A DNA stretch of 8,878 nt from an uncultured Sutterella sp. Its GTDB lineage: Bacteria; Pseudomonadota; Gammaproteobacteria; Burkholderiales; Burkholderiaceae_F. The notes under the pieces are model-generated. The model was not told the DNA's origin, searched no databases, and saw only the letters and a program-made list of their open reading frames with translations. Every line of letters starts with the position of its first letter. Within the stretch, counting starts at the first letter, position 1. Position numbers and translations under genes: made by a program. Shown here in pieces: positions 1-4,568 of the stretch. The DNA lies in contig CAJKCQ010000079.1 in the NCBI GenBank assembly GCA_905198475.1, positions 1-8,878 of the forward strand, read 5' to 3'.

Positions 1-159
1 GGGGAGGAAGGGGTCGGGCGTCTCGCGCAGCAGCCACACGGGGCCGAGCCCCATGGCTTCGAGCATTTCACACTGCGCGCGGTCGAAGGTCACGGCGTTC
101 ACCGTGTCGCCGGCGGCGCTCTGAGCGTTCAGGGCATTCGGATCGTTCGGTTCGGTCAC
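1..159 (-). CDS. N-terminal part of a probable family-4 uracil-DNA glycosylase (runs off the left edge)
   Basis: An open frame of 53 codons starts at a GTG (157-159) and continues past the window edge. AGGAG (166-170 on the minus strand) lies 6 bases before the GTG and is next to the rimI stop codon, which supports the start and cotranscription with rimI. The visible protein begins VTEPNDPNAL and contains MLEAMGLGPVWLLRETPD. This resembles the variable N-terminal extension ahead of the catalytic domain in betaproteobacterial family-4 (iron-sulfur) uracil-DNA glycosylases, which remove uracil from DNA in base excision repair. As I recall, such a gene commonly follows rimI in these bacteria. 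No catalytic motif or iron-sulfur cysteine is inside the window, so the product name rests on context and the short match around the MGLGPVW segment. That a gene starts here is much more certain than its identity. Confidence 0.55.
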   Translation of the reverse strand, partial: MTEPNDPNALNAQSAAGDTVNAVTFDRAQCEMLEAMGLGPVWLLRETPDPFLP

Positions 160-168
160 GGCGCGCTC

Positions 169-630
169 CTACGAAACGAGTGGGCGGCTCATCAGCACCG
201 CATCCTCACGGCCCGCGGCCGTGCGGTAGTACCCGCGGCGCAGCCCCGTGCGCGCGAACCCCGCACGCTCGTAGAGCGCGAGCGCGGGGACGTTGCCGGC
301 GCGCACCTCGAGGTGCATCACGACGGCGCCACGGGCCCGCACGTCGGCCGTGACCGCTTCGAGGAGCTCCCGGCCCAGCCCGCGGCGCTGCAGCGCGCGG
401 GCGACGCCGATGATGAGGAGCTCGGACTCGTCCAAAACCGTCATCACGACCGCCCAGGCGGCGATCTCACCGTCGGGCGCCTCAAGCACCCGGCACAGAT
501 GGCCCGACGCGAGGGAGTCGAGAAAGTTTCCTTCGCTCCAGGGCGTCTCCTCGACCTCGGCCTCGAGCCGGGCGAGCACCGGGGCGTCCCCGGGCGTCAT
601 GACGCGGAGCGTGAAGCCGGGCGCCGTCAT
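169..630 (-). CDS. rimI: RimI-type ribosomal-protein/N-alpha-acetyltransferase (GNAT fold)
   Basis: This 153-residue protein has the full RimI length. RimI transfers an acetyl group from acetyl-CoA to the N-terminal alanine of ribosomal protein S18, and sometimes other proteins, in the cytoplasm. Visible GNAT features are an N-terminal substrate-side segment with the PW pair (30-31), the beta-4 strand ELLIIGVA (70-77), and the acetyl-CoA pyrophosphate loop QRRGLG (81-86). The RimI signature LEVRAGN (107-113) is followed by ALYERAGF (118-125) and a C-terminal EDAVLMSRPL. Glu108 and Tyr120 match by motif and 12-residue spacing the catalytic Glu103 and Tyr115 of Escherichia coli RimI. Its ATG overlaps the tsaB stop codon by 4 bases (ATGA at 627-630), so the two are probably translationally coupled. 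No sign of damage. Confidence 0.92.
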   Translation of the reverse strand: MTAPGFTLRVMTPGDAPVLARLEAEVEETPWSEGNFLDSLASGHLCRVLEAPDGEIAAWAVVMTVLDESELLIIGVARALQRRGLGRELLEAVTADVRARGAVVMHLEVRAGNVPALALYERAGFARTGLRRGYYRTAAGREDAVLMSRPLVS

Positions 631-1367
631 TGCAGGCGCTCGCCGGCGGCGCGCTGCGCGATGGTGAGCGCGACGCGGTTGCGCACGTAGACGGGGTGCG
701 CGAGTTCGGGCGTGACGAGTTCGTCCGCGAGGGCCATGTGCCGTGCGATGCGGCAGATCGCCGCGGGGCGGGCGTGGAAGTCGTCCTCAATGCAGAGCGC
801 CGCGGGGAGCGCCATCTCGTCGCCGTAGACCTTGTGGGCGCTGCCGACCACGACCGACGCGCCGTGGCGCTCGACGTAGGCGGCCGCGGCCGCGGGCGCC
901 ACCTGTTCGGGGCCCGCGACGAATTCGAGGCGCGCGGCCGGATCGGCCGGCACGCGCCAGACGCCCGCATAGCATTCGTGCATGCGCGCGTCGTTCAGAA
1001 CCGCGATCACCGTGCCGGCGGCAAGGCCGTGTTCCGCCCTCAGCCACTCGGCCTGCGCCTCGAGGTTCGAGACGGGGGCGGTTTCAACCTCAAGCGCCCA
1101 GGCGAGGCCCTGCGCGACGCCGCAGGCGACGCGCAGCCCCGTGAAGGAGCCCGGACCCGCGCCGAAAGCGACGAGGTCGAGGTCGCTCTTCTCCACGTGC
1201 GCTCCCGCGAGCAGGTCCCGGATCATCGGGAGGATGCGCTCGCTGTGGCGGCTCCCAACCGGCTCGACCGTTTGGGCGAGAAGCTCCGTGCCGCGCATGA
1301 GCGCGGCGGCGCAGTCCTCCTGCGCGGTGTCGATCGCAAGAATCAAAGGAGCGGTGAGGTCGGTCAT
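627..1367 (-). CDS. tsaB: tRNA t6A biosynthesis protein TsaB (YeaZ)
   Basis: TsaB is the non-catalytic ASKHA-fold partner of TsaD. With TsaE they transfer threonylcarbamoyl from the TsaC product to A37 of tRNAs reading ANN codons. The 246-residue protein has the expected length. It begins with LILAIDTAQEDC (8-19), the phosphate-1-like strand with Asp13-Thr14. It has HSERILPMIRDLL (41-53), the helix used in TsaB-TsaD pairing, and the family signature GAGPGSFTGLRVACG (69-83), then a divergent C-terminal half as is normal for TsaB. I chose the ATG at 1367 rather than a GTG 108 bases upstream because homology begins within a few residues of this ATG and a consensus -10 box (1440-1445) lies inside the longer frame. 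The ribosome binding site is weak. It is the first gene of tsaB-rimI-(udg). Confidence 0.93.
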   Translation of the reverse strand: MTDLTAPLILAIDTAQEDCAAALMRGTELLAQTVEPVGSRHSERILPMIRDLLAGAHVEKSDLDLVAFGAGPGSFTGLRVACGVAQGLAWALEVETAPVSNLEAQAEWLRAEHGLAAGTVIAVLNDARMHECYAGVWRVPADPAARLEFVAGPEQVAPAAAAAYVERHGASVVVGSAHKVYGDEMALPAALCIEDDFHARPAAICRIARHMALADELVTPELAHPVYVRNRVALTIAQRAAGERLQ

Positions 1368-1439
1368 GGTGCGTCTCGAATGCGTCTTGAGCGTCTGAAG
1401 CGAGGGCGCGCGGGCGCCCTGCGGCGGGAATCTGCCGGA

Positions 1440-1468
1440 ATTATAGAGAGGCCGCACCCGCAGGCCCG
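1440..1468 (-). promoter_or_regulatory. Probable promoter of the tsaB operon
   Basis: The minus strand reads TATAAT, a perfect -10 box, at 1445-1440, about 72 bases upstream of the tsaB ATG. The -35 position (about 1463-1468) reads CGGGCC and does not resemble TTGACA, so the promoter may be weak or activator-dependent. It faces away from the tetR promoter. Confidence 0.45.
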
Positions 1469-1477
1469 TGCGCACGG
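1466..1477. promoter_or_regulatory. 12-bp palindrome at the tsaB -35 position, possible operator
   Basis: CCGTGCGCACGG is a perfect 12-base palindrome between the divergent tsaB and tetR genes and overlaps the -35 position of the proposed tsaB promoter. A second, looser inverted repeat, CCGGA (1489-1493) with TCCGG (1505-1509), lies nearer tetR. Either could be the binding site of the adjacent TetR regulator, since these often bind palindromes in their own intergenic region. Short palindromes are frequent in GC-rich DNA, so this is tentative. Confidence 0.25.
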
Positions 1478-1536
1478 CGGCAATAGGGCCGGAACAATGA
1501 CGAGTCCGGTTGGATGGGCAACAACACCTAGGCCCT

Positions 1537-1563
1537 TTGACGAATGAATCAGGCAGATAAAAT
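1537..1563 (+). promoter_or_regulatory. Probable promoter of the TetR-family gene
   Basis: TTGACG (1537-1542, a near-consensus -35) is followed after 15 bases by TAAAAT (1558-1563, a five-of-six -10). The spacing is short but usable. Transcription would start around 1570, downstream of the first in-frame ATG at 1544, so translation probably starts at the next ATG, 1601. Confidence 0.42.
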
Positions 1564-1600
1564 TTGGCAGTTCCCTTTAGTCGAGAGTTGTTTTCCCCTC

Positions 1601-2281
1601 ATGACCGACTCGCCCTCCCCCACCGCCTCCGCCGAACCCGTCCACGCAGCCACGGAGCGCCAGCGTCTGCAGCCCGACCACCGCCGGGAGCAGATCATGG
1701 ACGCGGCCGTCGCCTGCTACCTCGCCAAAGGGGGCGTGGAGGCGACGATGACCGAAATCGCCGCCTCGATCGGCGTCACGAGGAACCTCATCTACCACTA
1801 CTTCAAGAACCAGGACGCGCTCCTCAACGCGATCTTCGAGCGCGAGGCGGCGGCCCTGAACGACAAGATCGCGGCGATTCCCGACGGCCCCGCCGAAGAG
1901 GTGATGACCGAAGTCGTGCGCACGTACCTGCACTACCTCGCCGAGCGCACCGAAGCGCTCTCGATCATGCTCGCCAACCCCGCCGCCCGCTCGAAGCTCA
2001 AGGGCCACGTGCACGAAAACCTCTCGCTCATCCTCGAGCGCTTCTCGGATTCGCTGCACCTCGAGCTCACCGGAGGCGTGCGCTCTGCGATGAAGGCCGC
2101 CGCGGACTTCCTGATGACCTTCGCCGCGGCCGAACACGAGTCGCTCGCGCTCGCCGAAGACGAGGCCGTCGCGCTCTGCGTGGCCGTCTTCCGCACCGCG
2201 GCCGACGGCGGCTCGCGCTACGTCGCCGCGCTCAAAGCGCGCGAAGACGCCCCTGCCCGCGACGAGGCGCCTGAAAAGTAG
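1601..2281 (+). CDS. TetR/AcrR-family transcriptional regulator
   Basis: This 226-residue protein has a disordered Ser/Pro-rich N-terminus (1-25) and then a typical TetR DNA-binding domain (about 28-75). RREQIMDAAVACYLAKGG forms the first helices, MTEIAASIGVTRNLIYHYFKN (50-70) is the helix-turn-helix, and DALLNAIFE starts helix 4. The remaining 150 residues should be the all-helical ligand-binding and dimer domain, which is too divergent to name a ligand. TetR proteins bind palindromic operators as dimers and release them on ligand binding. An in-frame ATG at 1544 would add 19 residues, but it lies inside the likely promoter and has no Shine-Dalgarno; 1601 is preferred, although its own site (GAGAG, 1584-1588) is weak. 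It diverges from tsaB and is followed 17 bp later by an activase remnant, which may once have been its target. Confidence 0.87.
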   Translation: MTDSPSPTASAEPVHAATERQRLQPDHRREQIMDAAVACYLAKGGVEATMTEIAASIGVTRNLIYHYFKNQDALLNAIFEREAAALNDKIAAIPDGPAEEVMTEVVRTYLHYLAERTEALSIMLANPAARSKLKGHVHENLSLILERFSDSLHLELTGGVRSAMKAAADFLMTFAAAEHESLALAEDEAVALCVAVFRTAADGGSRYVAALKAREDAPARDEAPEK

Positions 2282-2298
2282 GAAGCCAGAGCGCCGCC

Positions 2299-2627
2299 AT
2301 GCTCACAATCGGCATTGATCTCGGCCCCACCACGGTCAAGTACGCGCTCTTCACCGAAGACGGGTGCCTTGCCGCCGAGGACCGCCTGCGCCACGCAAGC
2401 GCCGTGCGCGAAACCTGGGGTCGCGTTCTCACGGACCTCGCCCGGCGAACCCCGTCCTGAGCGCTCCCGCGCTCGCGGCCCAGCCCGGGCCCGGAGAGGC
2501 GCGCCGCGTGATTTCGATCATGCCCGCGGCGCAGACGAACGCCGCGGGCGCGGCGGAAACGGGCCGCAGGCCCGCCGATTCCGACGGTCAGACCGCCTGC
2601 AGCGCGCCACGCCGCGGCGACCTCTGA
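2299..2627 (+). pseudogene. Remnant of a BadF/BadG/BcrA/HgdC-type acyl-CoA dehydratase activase ATPase
   Basis: From ATG 2299 a 53-codon frame ends at TGA 2458-2460. It reads MLTIGIDLGPTTVKYALF, then RLRHASAVRETWGRVL. This matches the start of ASKHA activases of 2-hydroxyacyl-CoA dehydratase-type systems, where a G-I-D-x-G-S-T-T-x-K loop binds ATP phosphate and an R-H-x-x-x-V/I-R-E-T segment follows. The usual Ser of the loop is Pro here (residue 10). Real activases are about 250 residues, or over 1000 in the large fused form, and the rest of the ATPase and the iron-sulfur cysteines are absent. After the stop, a different frame stays open to a TGA at 2625-2627 with strongly G/C third positions (includes RRVISIMPAAQTNAAGAAET), as if it were the far end of the same gene after an internal deletion and frame change. 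The N-terminal match is seen directly; the deletion history is inference. A functional 53-residue peptide is possible but unlikely. Confidence 0.55.
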
Positions 2628-2667
2628 AAAAAGGGAAATGCCGGCATCCCGCGGGACGGCCGGCATT
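2627..2667 (-). terminator. Intrinsic terminator of the small exported-protein gene
   Basis: AATGCCGGC (2637-2645) and GCCGGCATT (2659-2667) form a 9-bp stem. The loop contains a further self-complementary TCCCGCGGGA (2647-2656). On the minus strand the stem is followed by TTCCC and then six T (2632-2627). It begins about 30 bases after the stop codon at 2698. The plus-strand side lacks a good T tract, so termination of transcription arriving from tetR would be weaker. Confidence 0.72.
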
Positions 2668-2697
2668 CTTCAAATCGGATTTTCGGGCTTGGAGCCT

Positions 2698-3198
2698 TCA
2701 GCGGGTGGGCGCCGTGTGCTGCACGCCCGCGCCGCCCGGAGGCGTCAGGGGCTGCGCGCCGCTTCTCGCCGTCCCGTGCATGCGCATGTACTGCATGTGA
2801 ACCTCCATGATCTGCTGCCGCATGAGGTTGCGGTCTTCGCGGCAGAGGTTCGGGCGCTTCGGCGCGCTCTTCTCGCCCGGATCGAGCGAGTAGCGACGGC
2901 GCATCGCCTCGCGGTCGCGCTCGGAGAAATGCGCGCGCAGGTCCTGTCTTTCGGCGGGCGTCATGCTGCGCCAGTACGAGGTGCGCGACGCTTCGTCGAG
3001 GAAGGGCCAGAGCTTCGCACGCCCCTCGGCGTCCATCTCGCCCCAGAGCTGCACGCAGGGGGAGACGGCGCCCGTACATTCGCCGGGCGCGGCGCCCGGC
3101 AGACCGGCATACCCGGACGCCGAGGGCGACTCGGCCATCGCCTGACCCGCACAGAGGCAGGCGGCGAGCGCTATGAGCGAGCAATGACGTTGAAGCAT
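2698..3198 (-). CDS. Small exported protein of unknown function, Met-rich near the C-terminus
   Basis: I do not recognise this 166-residue protein by name. It begins MLQRHCSLIALAACLCAGQAMA, a signal peptide with a good signal peptidase I site after AMA (22). LAAC at 11-14 also fits a lipobox, but cleavage there would leave an unusually short 13-residue signal. The mature part has three cysteines (41, 48, 119) and a helical, charged middle (about 50-103: LWGEMDAEGRAKLWPFLDE, then YWRSMTPAERQDLRAHFSER). The repeated W and the TPAER pattern recall, weakly, DUF3106-like or LTXXQ-like periplasmic proteins. A stretch at 125-142 holds five Met and two His in a helix-like pattern, and a Pro/Gly-rich tail follows. 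The ATG at 3198 is chosen over one at 3294 because it places the signal peptide at the N-terminus and lies downstream of a likely promoter. It is a single-gene unit with its own terminator, divergent from ompR. Confidence 0.75.
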   Translation of the reverse strand: MLQRHCSLIALAACLCAGQAMAESPSASGYAGLPGAAPGECTGAVSPCVQLWGEMDAEGRAKLWPFLDEASRTSYWRSMTPAERQDLRAHFSERDREAMRRRYSLDPGEKSAPKRPNLCREDRNLMRQQIMEVHMQYMRMHGTARSGAQPLTPPGGAGVQHTAPTR

Positions 3199-3299
3199 AG
3201 GGAAGATTCTCAAAGTCGTGGGCGCCGCAGCGGGCGCACCACAAGCTGAGGGGCGGCGCGCCTCGGCCGGAACCGGCGAGGGGTCTTTGTTCACTTCCG

Positions 3300-3308
3300 A
3301 ATATAACA
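3300..3308 (-). promoter_or_regulatory. Possible extended -10 promoter for the exported-protein gene
   Basis: The minus strand reads TGTTATATT at 3308-3300: a TGn extension plus TATATT, four of six identical to the -10 consensus. The matching -35 position reads GATTCT and is poor, which extended -10 promoters tolerate. Transcription would begin about 95 bases before the ATG at 3198. Confidence 0.38.
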
Positions 3309-3372
3309 GCGCCTATCCGGAGAGAATCCTGCAAGTTTTTCTAAAGCGTGACATTTCTTTGCCGACAAAGCA

Positions 3373-3399
3373 CCCGCAGGGCTTCCTGACCCTGCCGGG
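3373..3399. other. Hairpin in the ompR upstream region
   Basis: CCCGCAGGG (3373-3381) can pair with CCCTGCCGGG (3390-3399), with one bulged base and an 8-base loop. No T tract follows on either strand, so it is not a standard terminator. Confidence 0.35.
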
Positions 3400-3440
3400 A
3401 GGGGCGACGATGCGTCACGAAGCGTCGCGTCAGAACGGCC

Positions 3441-3474
3441 GGAGGATCTGCGGCCGGCAGGCCGAAGATCCCCC
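3441..3474. other. Long, nearly perfect hairpin upstream of ompR
   Basis: GGATCTGCGGCC (3444-3455) pairs with GGCCGAAGATCC (3460-3471) at 11 of 12 positions around a 4-base loop GGCA. The stem extends past one mismatch with GG (3441-3442) and CC (3473-3474). No T tract follows. It lies about 200 bases before ompR and about 245 bases upstream of the exported-protein start. It could be a small RNA stem, a protein site or an extragenic palindromic repeat. Confidence 0.45.
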
Positions 3475-3669
3475 GCATCGCCCGCCGCACCAGGGAAGAC
3501 GGGATGCCGGGGCGTCCCAAACGCAATTCGCAACCGTTCCTGCGCATTTGTAACTGCGGGTTGCTCTGCTCTGGCGCGGGGCCGCGGCGAATGAAACAAT
3601 GGGGGGCATCGAAAAACTATTGTGCGCCGTCCGGTGATTCAGCCGGGGGCGGCCCTCAAGGAGCCACTG

Positions 3670-4392
3670 ATGGTTGAACGCATCCCCAAGATTCTCGTCG
3701 TCGACGACGATCCGCGTCTTCGCGACCTGCTGCGCCGCTACCTCGGCGAAAACGGCTTCTCGGTCTTCGTGAGCGAAAACGGCGAGGCGATGAAGCGTCT
3801 CTGGGTGCGCGAGCACTTCGACGTGCTCATCCTCGACCTGATGATGCCGGGCGAAGACGGCCTGCAGATCCTCAAGCGCCTGCGCGCGCAGAAGGACACG
3901 ACGCCGATCATCATGCTCACCGCGCGCGGCGAGGACGTGGACCGCATCCTCGGCCTCGAGCTGGGCGCCGACGACTACCTCGGCAAGCCCTTCAACCCGC
4001 GCGAGCTCCTGGCGCGCATCCACGCCGTGCTGCGCCGCCGTCCGCGTCAGGACGCCCCGGGCGCTCCCTCGATGGAGAACGAAGTGGTGCGCTTCGGCGA
4101 CTTTGAGCTCGATCTCGGCACCCGCGTTCTCAAGAAGAACGGCGAGGTGGTGCCCCTCACGACGGGCGAATTCGCCGTCCTGAAGGCCTTCGCCCGCCAT
4201 CCGCGCCAGCCGCTCTCGCGCGACAAGTTGATGGAGATGGCCCGCGGCCGCGAATACGAGGCCTTCGACCGTTCGCTCGACGTGCAGGTCTCGCGCCTGC
4301 GCAAGCTCCTTGAGCCCGATCCCTCCAAGCCCCGCTACCTGCAGACCGTCTGGGGCCTCGGGTACGTCTTCATTCCGGACGGCCACGCCTGA
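3670..4392 (+). CDS. ompR: OmpR-family response regulator
   Basis: This 240-residue regulator receives phosphate from its partner kinase and binds promoters to control envelope genes, classically porins. The receiver domain (about 6-122) starts with KILVVDDDPRLRDLL; Asp12-Asp13 help bind Mg and Asp56 in LILDLMMPG is the expected phosphorylation site (Asp55 in Escherichia coli OmpR). Thr84 (MLTARG) and Lys106 (GKPFNPREL) complete the active site. The C-terminal winged helix (about 135-237) ends QVSRLRKLLEPDPSKPRYLQ, then VWGLGYVFIPDG, the standard OmpR/PhoB ending. ATG 3670 is chosen over a GTG at 3622 because AGGAG sits 6 bases upstream and the receiver starts at once. envZ lies 176 bp downstream, behind a probable terminator. 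The pairing with an EnvZ-like kinase supports naming it ompR rather than a generic family member. Confidence 0.9.
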   Translation: MVERIPKILVVDDDPRLRDLLRRYLGENGFSVFVSENGEAMKRLWVREHFDVLILDLMMPGEDGLQILKRLRAQKDTTPIIMLTARGEDVDRILGLELGADDYLGKPFNPRELLARIHAVLRRRPRQDAPGAPSMENEVVRFGDFELDLGTRVLKKNGEVVPLTTGEFAVLKAFARHPRQPLSRDKLMEMARGREYEAFDRSLDVQVSRLRKLLEPDPSKPRYLQTVWGLGYVFIPDGHA

Positions 4393-4406
4393 TCGGGGCG
4401 CCCCGA
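4393..4406. other. 14-bp perfect palindrome just after the ompR stop codon
   Basis: TCGGGGCGCCCCGA immediately follows the TGA at 4390-4392. It is the first of three inverted repeats in the ompR-envZ spacer. No T tract follows it. It could fold as a tight stem in RNA or be a duplex protein site. Confidence 0.4.
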
Positions 4407-4422
4407 CCGCTGCAAGGGGCGC

Positions 4423-4449
4423 GGAGGCGGACCCTGTGAATCCGCCTCC
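4423..4449 (+). other. 9-bp perfect hairpin in the ompR-envZ spacer
   Basis: GGAGGCGGA (4423-4431) is exactly complementary to TCCGCCTCC (4441-4449) around a 9-base loop CCCTGTGAA. It has no T tract and sits between the first palindrome and the terminator-like stem. It may stabilise the 3' end of the ompR message or take part in alternative pairing. Confidence 0.45.
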
Positions 4450-4462
4450 ACGCCCGGATAAT

Positions 4463-4510
4463 TGAAGGACGAGCCCGCTCTCCGGCAGCGGCCCGTCCTT
4501 CATGCTTTTT
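4463..4510 (+). terminator. Intrinsic terminator or attenuator between ompR and envZ
   Basis: TGAAGGACG (4463-4471) pairs perfectly with CGTCCTTCA (4494-4502). The stem continues, past a bulge and a mismatch, with CCGCT and AGCGG. Three bases later comes TTTTT (4506-4510). This has the form of a Rho-independent terminator. As it lies inside what should be an operon, it may cut envZ expression relative to ompR, be regulated, or mean envZ has its own promoter. Confidence 0.65.
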
Positions 4511-4568
4511 CATCCGCCTCCCTCCCCCGAGCCCCGGGCGAGGAGTCCAAACCCAACGCATCACGCCC

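Larger units (their letters stand above)
3199..3669. other. 471-bp divergent intergenic region between the exported-protein gene and ompR
   Basis: I see no gene here. It contains the leftward extended -10 promoter (3300-3308), two hairpin-forming sequences (3373-3399 and 3441-3474) and the ompR ribosome binding site (AGGAG, 3659-3663). No convincing -35/-10 pair was found for ompR. A weak possibility is TTCGCA with TGTAAC, 16 bases apart, around 3525-3553. The stretch at 3295-3360 is visibly richer in A/T than the flanking genes, as expected of a promoter region. Confidence 0.5.

Noticed and set aside
630..1547. A 305-codon plus-strand frame across tsaB
   Set aside because: It lies antisense to tsaB, which has clear family motifs, and its translation shows no recognisable domain.
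3430..4503. A 357-codon open frame on the minus strand opposite ompR
   Set aside because: It is antisense to a clear ompR. Its His/Glu/Val/Leu/Ala-rich composition is what reverse reading of GC-rich coding DNA gives, with no domain or ribosome binding site.
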